NCBI RefSeq assembly: GCF_002797935.1
Contig: NZ_PGER01000001.1
Location: 2,852,001-2,916,000 of the forward strand
DNA from: Flavobacterium sp. 1
GTDB taxonomy: Bacteria; Bacteroidota; Bacteroidia; Flavobacteriales; Flavobacteriaceae
DNA: 64,000 nucleotides
Reading direction: 5' to 3'
Part shown: positions 52,501 through 64,000 of the stretch, piece after piece
Position numbering within the stretch: the first letter of the stretch is position 1
Layout: each line of letters starts with the position of its first letter
Notes under the pieces: generated by a model
Seen by the model: the letters and a program-made list of their open reading frames with translations, nothing else
Database searches by the model: none
What the model was told of the DNA's origin: nothing
Translations under genes and position numbers: made by a program

Positions 52501-55500
52501 TCAGGCAGATTTCCAAAAACTCTCATTCAATATATATTTATTATCCTTAACGTTTTGATACTTCTTCTTAAACTCAGAGGGATTTAAATTATAAAACTGC
52601 TGAAAATGTTTCCTGAAATATTTAATATCGCCAAAACCGGCAATTGAAGCAGCTTGGCTTATCTGCAAGTCGGTAGTAATTAATAATGTTGCCACTTTTC
52701 GTAAACGCACATCGCGGGTAAATTCAGAAACCGATTTACCTGTAATTTTTTTAATTTTTTTATAAACCAATGAATAACTCATCCCTAAGTGTTCGGCCAG
52801 ATCATTTACATTAAAATTATCGGAATCTAAATTGGCATCAATTATATCAACTATTTTGTCAATCAGTTTTTTATCCTCGTCGGATAACTTTAGACCTGCC
52901 GCTTTTTTTGTAACAGAATTAAGCAGGTAATTCTGTTCACTGTCTCTTCTTGCTAATATTCCGCTGATTCGGGCTAATAAATATTCATTATCAAATGGTT
53001 TTGTAATGTAATCATCAGCACCTACTTCGGCGCCTTTAAGTTTTACCTCTTCTGAAGTTCCTCCTGTGAGCAATATTACCGGAATATGCTTTAACTCTTC
53101 ATCAGTTTTTATGTGTTTGCAAAAAGCCACTCCATTCATTTCTCCCATAACCACGTCAGAAATGATTAAATCGGGCTGCACTTTTTTTATTATGGCTAAA
53201 GCTGCTTCTGCACTTTCAGCCACAGTAACATGATATTTTGAAGTTAGTATCTGTCTTAAATAATTTCGTATTTGAGCATTATCATCAACAACCAAAATAC
53301 TTTTTGCATCCTTTACTAAATCGTCAATATTTTCAGGTTCTTCATCTGTTTGTGATACATTTTCCTGTATCTCCGTTGCTTCCAAAGCTTCTTCTAAAAA
53401 CAAGGTTCTCCCACTTAAATCTTCCCGAATTTCTATATCGCCAAAATGTTCTTTTCCCAGAAGTAATTTAATTTTAAAAATTGCTCCTCCATTTTCATGA
53501 TCGCGACAGCTCACTTCGCCATAATGCTGATCAACAAACTGTTTTACCAGATAAAGACCAATACCAAATCCTTTTCGGTTGTTTTTGATGTTTCGGTTTG
53601 ACTGATAGAATAAATTAAATATTTTCTCTTTATCAGCATCCGAAACTCCTTCTCCATTATCAACCACATTTATAATAACTTCATTATCCACGCAACGAAG
53701 GTTAACAGTAACTGTTCCATTTTCTTTTTCCGTAAACTTTAAAGCATTCGAAATCAGATTAAACAAAGCCATTTCTATTTTTTCCCGATCAACATAAACA
53801 AATAATTTTTCTTCGGAAATACTAAAACTGTAATCTATTTTTTTTGTTTTGGCATAATGCACAAAACAGCTAAACACCTCTTTGCATAGTTCTACAATAT
53901 CAATCTGTCCAACTTTAAGTTTTCCAGTTTCTGTTTCTGTTTTTCTAAAAAGAAGCAGCTGATCTACTAAACTCAGTAATCTTCTCGAATTACTATATAC
54001 CATTTCTATGACTCCCGGATCTATTTGCTGATCAGCACTATAGATTATATCTTTTAAAGGATTGATAATCATCGTTAAAGGCGATCTGAACTCATGAGAA
54101 ATATTAGTAAAAAAGGTTATTTTTTTCTCATTCAATTCCTTCTCCTGTTTAGCCAAATCCTGAGAAAGTCTTACCTCATACCTAAGCTGTGCCTGCTGAC
54201 GCTGGTATTTGTTAACTACATAAACAATAAATGCAATAACCAGAAAATATAAAAAATAGGCTAAACTGCTTCTGTACCATGGCGGTAATATAGTTATTGG
54301 CAATGAAATAGATTTTGTATTCCAAACTCCCTCAGTATTTGTAGATTTAATTTTCAATACATAATCTCCTTCTGTTATTCTGGAATAATTTGCATTTCTA
54401 ATATTATCAACATAATGCCATTGCGAATCCCATCCCTCTAAAAAATAAGCATAGGATATTTTTTCAGGCAAACTGTATTCTAAAGCAGCAAATTCGATAT
54501 TCAGCATCGATTCCTCATAAGGCAATTCTAGTTTCTCAATTCCAAAAGCGGCTAAACCCGATTGGTCAAAAACTTTGTTATTTACTTTTATGGAAGTGAT
54601 GATCAGCTTTGGAAAGTCATGAATTTGGCTGTTTATTTTTGTATCAATAATATTAAAGCCTTTAATTCCTCCAAAAACTATTTCTCCAGTAGAGAGTTTC
54701 AGCGCTGCATTGTAATTAAACTGATTGCTTTGAAGTCCGTCAGCATCATTATAAATTGTGATTTTTCCGCTGTCGGCATTATATACAAATATTCCGTTAT
54801 AGGTACTGCACCAGTAAGCTCCCTGATTATCTTTAACAATATTTAAAACTGAGTTATTTGAAATGCCATTGCTTTGGGTCAGTAATTTTTTTTCAAAAGT
54901 TTGGGGGTTAAAAATCATTAAACCTCCTCCTTCTGTACCCACGAGCATTTTTGTACTCGAATGAGAAACAATAGACCTCACAGGATATTTTGCATCAATC
55001 TCTTTCCGTTTCATTGTTGTCGGATTGAATTGAATCAGTTTTGTAAAATTTCCTATCCAAAGATTTCCATTCTTGTCTTCTGCCATCGAAATGATTCCTC
55101 TGATTTTTGCATCCACAAAATCGAATTTATCACTTGTTTCATCATAGCGGTACAGCCCTTCTTCATCTGGAGAAGCCACCCATAAAACATTGTTTTTTGC
55201 ACGAAATAATACCCAGATATTCTTTTGTGTAACGTTATATTTGGGGTTAAAAAGATTGTATTTTTTAAAACTATGGGATTGAGAGTTAAAAAAGCAAATC
55301 CCTCCTCCATAGGTTCCAAACCAAGTTCCTTTACTGTCTTTTATAATTGCTGATACAAAATTATTAGACAGCGAATTTGGATTTTTTACATCATAAGAAT
55401 AATTGGTAAATGTATTATTCTTTCTGTTCCATAAACTTGCACCCCCTCCGTCTGTTCCTATCCAAAGATCCTCACTGTCCTGCTCAGATAACGAAAGAAT

Positions 55501-56595
55501 AAAATCGCTTGGCAAAGTATTTTTTATTTTTTCATTTTTAGAAATAGTTGTGAAAGGGCTTTTCCTTTCTTCAATTTTATTGACACCACCTCTTAACGTT
55601 CCAATCCAAACTCGATTTTCATTATCTAAACATAATGATGAAATTGCATTACTATTGAGTTTTTCTTCATTCAAGCTTTCACTTAATAAGGAAAAAGTAT
55701 CCGAAGCATAATTATATTTAACTACTCCATTACCATTTGTAGCAATCCAAAGTTCCTTCTTATCGGGTTTACACATCAAATCAGAAATAGGATATTGAAT
55801 TTCCTGATTAGTATAAATATGATGCGTTTTATTTTGGTCATTGTATTTCAACAAACCTCCATCAATTCCTACCCAAACATTTGAAAATTTATCATATAAA
55901 ACACTGCCTCCGTCCACAAAGTCAGAAAACACTACAGAAAGTTTTTTTGCTGATGCATCCATAGTCACAAGGCCAACTCCAGCAACAGAACACCATAATT
56001 TACCGGATTTATCAAAATCCATTCCCTGAACATGGTAATCCCACTGTAATTTTCCTTTTATATAAAGCGGAACCTGTATGATTTTATCTTGTTTTCCTGC
56101 ATAATAAAGCAACCCCTTGCCTGCTGTGCCGATGTACATATCTGTTTTGTAATCTCTAATTTCGTTGACAACAAAATCTATCAGCTCACTTTTAGAAGTT
56201 TTAGCATCTATATAATGCTTCGTGGTAAACCGATTACTCAAATAATTATAAACACTTATTCCTCCTTTTGTGCCAATCCAAATTTCATTTTGAGTGCCAC
56301 AAATACTTACGACCCTGTTATTAATTAACGAATTGGCATCATTAGGCTCGTTTCTGAAACTTAAAAAACTATATCCGTCGTACCTGCTTATTCCGTCATA
56401 AGTGCCAAACCACATCAAACCCCGTTTGTCTTTGTAAACAGAAGTAACGGCATTATTAGCTAGCCCGTTCTTAATACCAATGTATCCAATGTTGTATTTT
56501 TTTTGTCCATATTTGGGAATAAATGAACCTGCAGCCTGAGGTTTGGCCGAAAAACAAACAAAAAGTATTAAAAATAAAAAGATTCTATTTTTCAA
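52501..56595 (-). CDS. Hybrid two-component regulator (HTCS)
   Basis: A 1364-residue one-protein two-component system. Signal peptide (about 1-22), periplasmic two-bladed propeller set of reg_prop repeats (about 35-680, e.g. VTSVYKDKRGLMWFGTYDGI), Y_Y_Y domain (about 700-765), one membrane span (about 774-795) and histidine kinase HisKA with His in ISHEFRSPL (about 832) follow. Next come HATPase (about 930-1060; N, DNGEG and GFGIGL boxes), receiver (about 1095-1210; VVDD, phospho-acceptor Asp in IISDVVMG, Lys in YITKPFD) and an AraC-type DNA-binding domain (about 1240-1350). All catalytic residues are present. Such proteins sense oligosaccharides in the periplasm and switch on their locus. 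It lies between the GH88-like gene and GH2, so it probably controls susCD and GH2; shared motifs before both support this. Confidence 0.93.
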   Translation of the reverse strand: MKNRIFLFLILFVCFSAKPQAAGSFIPKYGQKKYNIGYIGIKNGLANNAVTSVYKDKRGLMWFGTYDGISRYDGYSFLSFRNEPNDANSLINNRVVSICGTQNEIWIGTKGGISVYNYLSNRFTTKHYIDAKTSKSELIDFVVNEIRDYKTDMYIGTAGKGLLYYAGKQDKIIQVPLYIKGKLQWDYHVQGMDFDKSGKLWCSVAGVGLVTMDASAKKLSVVFSDFVDGGSVLYDKFSNVWVGIDGGLLKYNDQNKTHHIYTNQEIQYPISDLMCKPDKKELWIATNGNGVVKYNYASDTFSLLSESLNEEKLNSNAISSLCLDNENRVWIGTLRGGVNKIEERKSPFTTISKNEKIKNTLPSDFILSLSEQDSEDLWIGTDGGGASLWNRKNNTFTNYSYDVKNPNSLSNNFVSAIIKDSKGTWFGTYGGGICFFNSQSHSFKKYNLFNPKYNVTQKNIWVLFRAKNNVLWVASPDEEGLYRYDETSDKFDFVDAKIRGIISMAEDKNGNLWIGNFTKLIQFNPTTMKRKEIDAKYPVRSIVSHSSTKMLVGTEGGGLMIFNPQTFEKKLLTQSNGISNNSVLNIVKDNQGAYWCSTYNGIFVYNADSGKITIYNDADGLQSNQFNYNAALKLSTGEIVFGGIKGFNIIDTKINSQIHDFPKLIITSIKVNNKVFDQSGLAAFGIEKLELPYEESMLNIEFAALEYSLPEKISYAYFLEGWDSQWHYVDNIRNANYSRITEGDYVLKIKSTNTEGVWNTKSISLPITILPPWYRSSLAYFLYFLVIAFIVYVVNKYQRQQAQLRYEVRLSQDLAKQEKELNEKKITFFTNISHEFRSPLTMIINPLKDIIYSADQQIDPGVIEMVYSNSRRLLSLVDQLLLFRKTETETGKLKVGQIDIVELCKEVFSCFVHYAKTKKIDYSFSISEEKLFVYVDREKIEMALFNLISNALKFTEKENGTVTVNLRCVDNEVIINVVDNGEGVSDADKEKIFNLFYQSNRNIKNNRKGFGIGLYLVKQFVDQHYGEVSCRDHENGGAIFKIKLLLGKEHFGDIEIREDLSGRTLFLEEALEATEIQENVSQTDEEPENIDDLVKDAKSILVVDDNAQIRNYLRQILTSKYHVTVAESAEAALAIIKKVQPDLIISDVVMGEMNGVAFCKHIKTDEELKHIPVILLTGGTSEEVKLKGAEVGADDYITKPFDNEYLLARISGILARRDSEQNYLLNSVTKKAAGLKLSDEDKKLIDKIVDIIDANLDSDNFNVNDLAEHLGMSYSLVYKKIKKITGKSVSEFTRDVRLRKVATLLITTDLQISQAASIAGFGDIKYFRKHFQQFYNLNPSEFKKKYQNVKDNKYILNESFWKSA

Positions 56596-56742
56596 AATAT
56601 ATTATGTTTGCGGTTGAGTATAAAGTTTTTTTATAATCTATTCTTTTAAATTTTGTAAAAGTCTAAAACTGCTAAGATAATACTAAATCAGCTATTAATC
56701 GAGGCTCAAATTGCTCTTAAAAAATTAATCTCTGAAATTAGA

Positions 56743-56772
56743 AAAAACCTATGAAGAAGATCATAGGTTTTT
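56743..56772. terminator. Terminator after the GH2 gene
   Basis: Perfect 12-bp stem AAAAACCTATGA/TCATAGGTTTTT (56743-56754 and 56761-56772), loop AGAAGA. T-run on the exit side for either strand, 23 bp beyond the GH2 stop. It separates GH2 from the regulator gene that follows. Confidence 0.8.
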
Positions 56773-56794
56773 AAAAACACACAAAAACCAGCAA

Positions 56795-59908
<3,114 letters not shown>

Positions 59909-60031
59909 TTAAATATTTTTAAAAAATCAGGTTTTAAACTTTAATATTCCAGATTTTATTTCAAATTACCTTTATCAATAATTATTAGAAATGGATTTCC
60001 AAATAAAACAAATGAAATAAAAACGGTCTTA

Positions 60032-60039
60032 CAAATTTA
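60032..60039 (-). promoter_or_regulatory. -7 element of the GH2 gene
   Basis: Minus strand TAAATTTG (TAnnTTTG), 124 bp upstream of the GH2 ATG. The candidate HTCS site begins 21 bp further upstream, where an activator would reach the polymerase. Confidence 0.45.
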
Positions 60040-60059
60040 GATAACATCACATAAGACAT

Positions 60060-60094
60060 GAGGGGCTTTACAATAAAATAGAAGGGGCATATCA
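60060..60094 (-). promoter_or_regulatory. Candidate hybrid-regulator (HTCS) site upstream of GH2
   Basis: Plus strand GAGGGG, CT, TTACAA, 10 bases, GGGG, CATATCA. Same order and spacing as 51026-51062 before susC from TTACAA onward; G-tracts start 22 bp apart. Confidence 0.45.
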
Positions 60095-60479
60095 ATATCA
60101 AACATAAAAAAGCACTGCAGAACGTTGATATTTATGCCGTTTTAAAATTCTTAAAATTCAAAAATGAGCAAGAAAAAAATGTTTATATATCTAATTTCTT
60201 TTACTCCCATGAAGATTTTTGCATCATTGGCAATTCAGCTGGACAAGAAAATTATTTAAGCACGAATTAGTTAGCAGTTATATCAAATCTGTTGTGCAAG
60301 ATAAAATTATCCAACGATGCCGACCAGTAATTTTAAATTAATTCAAATAAAGTCTTAACAAAATTTGGATTAGTTAATTTCGCAAAAAAAATTAAAGTAT
60401 AGACTAAACAACTCTGATGTAATGATAGTCCACATATTTGGTTTTCGAAATAAAAATTCCAAGGTTACAGCACTTATTT

Positions 60480-60545
60480 ATTAGCCACAAATTATACTAT
60501 TTCGAACTAACTAATTTGTGCAAATTTGTGTAATTTGGTCTAAAT
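60480..60545. repeat. Degenerate interspersed inverted repeat (CCACAAATT type)
   Basis: TTAGCCACAAATTATAC (60481-60497) is imperfectly inverted by GTGTAATTTGGTCTAAA (60528-60544). Inside lies CTAATTTGTGCAAATTTGTG. It resembles the GCCACGAATT...AATTCGTGGC repeats scattered through Flavobacterium genomes. The rest of 59909-60708 (outside the GH2 promoter area) shows no gene. Confidence 0.45.
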
Positions 60546-60579
60546 TATTTTAGAAGCAAGAGTAAAATACTAAAGCGCT

Positions 60580-60587
60580 TAGTTTTG
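60580..60587 (+). promoter_or_regulatory. -7 element of the DUF4861 gene
   Basis: TAGTTTTG fits TAnnTTTG, 122 bp upstream of the chosen start at 60709. Confidence 0.35.
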
Positions 60588-60708
60588 AACTTTAACTGAG
60601 ATCAATAAAAAATAAAACTTATGGATTCCAATTTTGAATACCGTTTTTCCATAAGTCTAAAAAATAAAACAAATGAACACTGTTGCCCCAAAAGAAAATT
60701 TTTTAATC

Positions 60709-61842
60709 ATGAAATATATAAAACACTTTTTCAATTTTACATTTATTATTCTTCCTTTGACAATTTTGGCACAAGGCAAAGTGACTTTTTCTATCCAAAA
60801 CAGCTCTACTTTAGAACGAAAAGCAACAGTAGTATCTATACCATGGGAACAAGTAATCTCCAGCTTTCCGCAAATTGATACCGTAAATTTTGTGGTAATT
60901 AATTCTGTTACCAAAAAACAGATCCCTTTTCAGTTAGAACACCATGGACTGGCTGCAATTCAAAATTTACTGATACAGCTCGATGTTAAAGCAAAATCAG
61001 CTGTTTCGGTTTTTATACAAAAAGGAAAACCGGAAGTTTTTACTCCGAAAACCTACGCCCGTTATGTACCCGAACGCAAAGACGATTTTGCATGGGAAAA
61101 TGACCAAATCGCTTTTCGTGCCTACGGGAAAGCATTAGAAAATACAAACGAAAATGCCTATGGTTTGGACGTTTGGGTTAAAAGAACCGACAGACTCATC
61201 CTCAACGAAAGATATAAGCGAAATGAATACCATATCGACCATGGCGACGGGATGGATTATTATCACGTGGGTTTTACACTGGGAGCTGGAAATATGGCAC
61301 CTTATGTAAATGATACCATTCGCTATTCGGCAAATTACCATCAGTGGAAAATATTAGATAACGGGCCTTTGCGCTCTGCATTTCAATTAACCTACGACAC
61401 TTGGGACGCAGGCGGTATAAAAGTAAAAGCTGTAAAAACCATTTCTCTGGATGCCGGTTCTCAGCTTAATAAAATAGAAAATGTCTATACTTTTGACAGC
61501 GATAAACCCTTGCCTGTAGTAGTTGGAATTATAAAAAGACCCGAAAACGGTGTTATTTCATTAAACGAACAACAAGGCATTATGAGTTATTGGGAACCTG
61601 TTCATGGCGCAGACGGCACAACAGGTGTTGGATCAATATTAACTACTCCAGTAAGCAATATGTTTGTGAACGGCACACAGCTTTTAGCAAAGACAACCGT
61701 TCAAAATAACATTCCAATCGTTTATTATACAGGAGCCGCCTGGGATAAAGCCGGAAAAATTACCGATGCTAAACAATGGGAGAACTATTTAAATAACTTT
61801 TATCAGCAAATAAAAGAACCTTTAATCATAAAGGCTGATTAG
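60709..61842 (+). CDS. DUF4861 family exported protein
   Basis: A 377-residue protein of the DUF4861 family, seen in Bacteroidota polysaccharide loci. I chose the Met of MKYIKHFFNFTFIILPLTIL because it opens a clean signal peptide ending LAQG; an ATG 36 bases upstream would prefix polar residues. The mature part is beta-rich, with motifs DDFAWENDQIAFRAYG, NEYHIDHGDGMDYYHVGFTL and SAFQLTYDTWDAGG. The conserved His/Asp-rich HIDHGDGMD stretch is a candidate active site, but no activity is assigned from sequence. It is divergent from GH2 and the only plus-strand gene at this end of the locus; a role in clipping side chains is inference. Confidence 0.75.
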   Translation: MKYIKHFFNFTFIILPLTILAQGKVTFSIQNSSTLERKATVVSIPWEQVISSFPQIDTVNFVVINSVTKKQIPFQLEHHGLAAIQNLLIQLDVKAKSAVSVFIQKGKPEVFTPKTYARYVPERKDDFAWENDQIAFRAYGKALENTNENAYGLDVWVKRTDRLILNERYKRNEYHIDHGDGMDYYHVGFTLGAGNMAPYVNDTIRYSANYHQWKILDNGPLRSAFQLTYDTWDAGGIKVKAVKTISLDAGSQLNKIENVYTFDSDKPLPVVVGIIKRPENGVISLNEQQGIMSYWEPVHGADGTTGVGSILTTPVSNMFVNGTQLLAKTTVQNNIPIVYYTGAAWDKAGKITDAKQWENYLNNFYQQIKEPLIIKAD

Positions 61843-62168
61843 GCTTCTTCATAAAGATTTGACAGCTTCTGAATTTATTGCAGCTCCGTATAATACCTGT
61901 TTTGGAAATAAATCCTGATAAAAAAGCCGTAAATCTATCTATAGTCTTTTCAACTAAAACATAAAACAGTTTATCCGTTTCATTCAAAACACATAGAATT
62001 ACCTATCATATCTTCATAATAGAATAAATTTTACTGCTAGAGATTAAGAACAATAAATAATACAAAACAACTATACTATTTAAAAAACAGTAAAAATCAA
62101 AACCTAAAAACTATTCTCATATCAATATAATTATTTCTATTTTTGTAACATAAACAAACAATTTAGTT
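61843..62168. other. Intergenic gap between locus and core genes
   Basis: About 326 bases, AT-rich. No gene, hairpin or repeat recognised apart from the uridine kinase promoter near its right end. Confidence 0.5.
62138..62145 (+). promoter_or_regulatory. -7 element of the uridine kinase gene
   Basis: TATTTTTG fits TAnnTTTG, 24 bp upstream of the ATG at 62169, implying a very short leader. Confidence 0.45.
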
Positions 62169-62777
62169 ATGCTCATCATAGGAATCGCAGGAGGAACAGG
62201 GTCTGGAAAGACAACAGTAGTACATCAAATCATGAATGAACTGCCCGAAGCCGAAGTTGGAATTATTGCTCAGGACTCTTACTACAAACAAACGCACGAT
62301 CTGAGTTACGAAGACCGTTCCCACATCAATTTTGATCATCCGAGAGCTATTGATTTTGAACTGCTGGTTGCGCATCTCAAAGAATTAAAGGCAGGAAACA
62401 CCATCAACCAGCCAGTATATTCGTTTGTACAGCACAACAGAACCGATGATATCGTTGTTACGCATCCGCGAAAAGTAATGATTGTGGAAGGCATATTAAT
62501 TCTGACCAATCCCGAATTAAGAAACCTTTTTGACATAAAAATATTTGTTCACACAGACTCTGACGAACGCTTAATCCGTCGTATGAAAAGAGACATTGCA
62601 GAACGTGGAAGGGATATGAATGAAGTTCTGAACCGCTATCAAAGCACCCTAAAACCTATGCATGAACAATTCATAGAACCTACAAAAGCATTTGCCGATA
62701 TTATTATTCCAAATGATAAATTTAACACTGTAGCAATCGATGTGGTTCGTGCTGTAATTAATCAGCGTATTTTATAA
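62169..62777 (+). CDS. udk: Uridine kinase
   Basis: A 202-residue cytoplasmic enzyme that phosphorylates uridine and cytidine to UMP and CMP in pyrimidine salvage. The P-loop GIAGGTGSGKTT is at residues 5-16. The family's DSYYK (about 36-40), FDHPRAIDF (about 57-65) and VEGILIL (about 108-114) are present, followed by the lid region RLIRRMKRDIAERGRD. Length is normal for the bacterial enzyme. The ATG is fixed by the P-loop being close to the N-terminus. It is followed 115 bp later by the septum-protein gene on the same strand. Confidence 0.95.
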   Translation: MLIIGIAGGTGSGKTTVVHQIMNELPEAEVGIIAQDSYYKQTHDLSYEDRSHINFDHPRAIDFELLVAHLKELKAGNTINQPVYSFVQHNRTDDIVVTHPRKVMIVEGILILTNPELRNLFDIKIFVHTDSDERLIRRMKRDIAERGRDMNEVLNRYQSTLKPMHEQFIEPTKAFADIIIPNDKFNTVAIDVVRAVINQRIL

Positions 62778-62891
62778 TTTTATTGTAATTTTATTGCAGA
62801 TTAAAACGCAATAGATTTTTACTTTCTGGTAAAAATTAAAGTAATCCGAAACAAAATCTCAATTTTCTATTAAAATTAGGCAAAAAACCCA

Positions 62892-63215
62892 ATGAAGAAC
62901 CCTTTTAAAAACAGCTATTGGTTTAAAATTTTGAGTAACAAGTACGTTTGGGTCTCATTATCATTTTTAGTCTGGATGGTTTTTCTGGATAATTACTCCT
63001 ATTTTGAACATCGTTTTTTAGACAAGCAAATTGACGAACTGGAGGATAATGCTACTTATTATCAAGAAGAAATCAGGAAAGATGAAGAAAACATCAAACA
63101 GCTAAAAAATCCTTTGCAAATAGAAAAATATGCTCGTGAAAAATACTATATGAAAAAAGATAGTGAAGATATTTATATCATCCAGTTTGACGGTGATACA
63201 GTGAATAAAAAATAA
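62892..63215 (+). CDS. DivIC/FtsB-like septum formation protein
   Basis: A 107-residue bitopic membrane protein. A short basic N-terminus, one membrane span (about 18-38, YVWVSLSFLVWMVFLDNYSY), then a periplasmic coiled coil (about 45-78, KQIDELEDNATYYQEEIRKD) and the family's C-terminal KYAREKYYMKKDSEDIYIIQ. FtsB/DivIC proteins join FtsL and FtsQ in the division complex. The order uridine kinase, this gene, methylmalonyl-CoA mutase is one I recall as common in Flavobacteria. It ends 34 bp before the mutase gene. Confidence 0.88.
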   Translation: MKNPFKNSYWFKILSNKYVWVSLSFLVWMVFLDNYSYFEHRFLDKQIDELEDNATYYQEEIRKDEENIKQLKNPLQIEKYAREKYYMKKDSEDIYIIQFDGDTVNKK

Positions 63216-63249
63216 TCCTGACGCATATTAAATCTAATTACAATTAAAA

Positions 63250-64000
63250 ATGGCCAAGAATTTATTCGATGATTTCAGCCCGGTTTCTGCAAAACTTTGG
63301 AAACAAAAAATTCAATTTGAACTCAAAGGAGCCGATTATAATGAAACCTTAATCTGGAATTCTCCTGAAGACATCAAAGTGAAGCCATTTTATGACAAAG
63401 AAGATTCTACTAAAAAATATGCCGTTTCTTCAAAAGCTTCACAATTTAGAATTTGCCAGAATATATTTGTTTTTGATCTTGATAAATCCATTGAAAAAGC
63501 CCTAGATGCCATTAATCGTGGAGCCGAAAGCCTCCGTTTTACCATTCCAGAAGAAAACATAAACGTTACAAAATTATTAGAAAAACTTCCTTTAGAAGAA
63601 ATCGCCGTTTATTTTCATTTTCAATTCATTTCAATCGATTTCGTTAAAAAAATTGATGCGATTGCAAAAGAAAAAAGCGCAACTATCTATTGTCTTTTAG
63701 ATCCAATAGGACGATTGGCCAAAGACGGAAATTGGTATTCTACACAAGAAAAAAACAATTTTGAAACACTGAATATACTTACCAAAGAAGCTCCTTCGCT
63801 TTCACTCATCAGTATTAACAGCGGTTTGTATCAAAATGCAGGAGCAAATATGGTCCAGCAAATCGCATACAGCCTTGCTCACGCTAATGAATATTTCAAT
63901 CGAATAAATGCAATTAGCAAGCCTATTGTTTTTCAAATTTCAGTGGGAACCAATTATTTCTTTGAAATTGCAAAACTCCGAGCTTTTCGAATACTTTTTA
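63250..64000 (+). CDS. mutA: Methylmalonyl-CoA mutase small subunit, N-terminal part
   Basis: Starts at ATG 63250 (MAKNLFDDFSPVSAKLWKQK) and stays open to the window edge: 250 codons seen of an expected 450-600. The start FDDFSPVSAKLWKQKIQFEL and KGADYNETLIW is typical of the small (beta) subunit in Bacteroidota. IKVKPFYDKED and INRGAESLRFTI follow the TIM-barrel layout of the family. With the large subunit, which should lie just beyond the window, it forms the B12-dependent enzyme that interconverts succinyl-CoA and methylmalonyl-CoA. The small subunit itself does not bind cobalamin. Confidence 0.85.
   Translation, partial: MAKNLFDDFSPVSAKLWKQKIQFELKGADYNETLIWNSPEDIKVKPFYDKEDSTKKYAVSSKASQFRICQNIFVFDLDKSIEKALDAINRGAESLRFTIPEENINVTKLLEKLPLEEIAVYFHFQFISIDFVKKIDAIAKEKSATIYCLLDPIGRLAKDGNWYSTQEKNNFETLNILTKEAPSLSLISINSGLYQNAGANMVQQIAYSLAHANEYFNRINAISKPIVFQISVGTNYFFEIAKLRAFRILF

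Noticed and set aside
60673..60708. Upstream ATG as start of the DUF4861 gene
   Set aside because: It would add 12 polar residues before a clean signal peptide; the inner Met at 60709 is preferred.

Overview
The window looks like chromosomal DNA of a low-GC Bacteroidota, most likely a Flavobacterium or close relative. The evidence is the type IX secretion (T9SS) sorting domains, a PorP/SprF protein, a SusC/SusD pair, a hybrid two-component regulator, TAnnTTTG-type -7 promoter elements, AT-rich intergenic DNA and almost no Shine-Dalgarno sequences.

Left part (1-28500): an accessory surface-adhesin region. A 7209-residue secreted protein, about 85% of it built from some 82 near-identical 75-residue Ig-like units, is followed in the same direction by a PorP/SprF-type outer-membrane partner. 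Around it lie three copies of one REC/LuxR-type response regulator, a Crp/Fnr-type regulator with a decayed copy of its own 3' end beside it, a wrecked IS200/IS605 transposase, a frameshifted surface-protein remnant and two palindromic elements. The repeat array is far more GC-rich than its surroundings and carries kilobase-scale internal duplications whose offsets are whole numbers of repeat units.

Middle part (28500-61850): a polysaccharide utilization locus. A membrane-tethered propeller/Y_Y_Y/LuxR regulator precedes two secreted plus-strand enzymes (GH8 and GH64). On the minus strand follow, in transcription order, GH2 beta-galactosidase, a hybrid sensor kinase/AraC regulator, a frameshifted GH88/GH105-like hydrolase, SusC, SusD, a GH128 multidomain protein, GH16, GH43 and a DUF2264 protein. 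DUF4861 is divergent from GH2. GH64, GH128 and GH16 point to beta-1,3-glucan. GH2, the GH43 with galactanase-like residues, the GH88/105 relative and DUF2264 point to side-chain or arabinogalactan-like sugars. Short palindromes and a bipartite G-tract motif are shared between promoters here and may be the operators that tie the operons together.

Right end (61850-64000): core genes: uridine kinase, a DivIC/FtsB-like septum protein and the start of the methylmalonyl-CoA mutase small subunit, which runs off the window.

No rRNA, tRNA or CRISPR array was recognised. The feature best deserving a second look is the giant adhesin with its segmentally duplicated, GC-shifted array and its surrounding triplicated response regulators.
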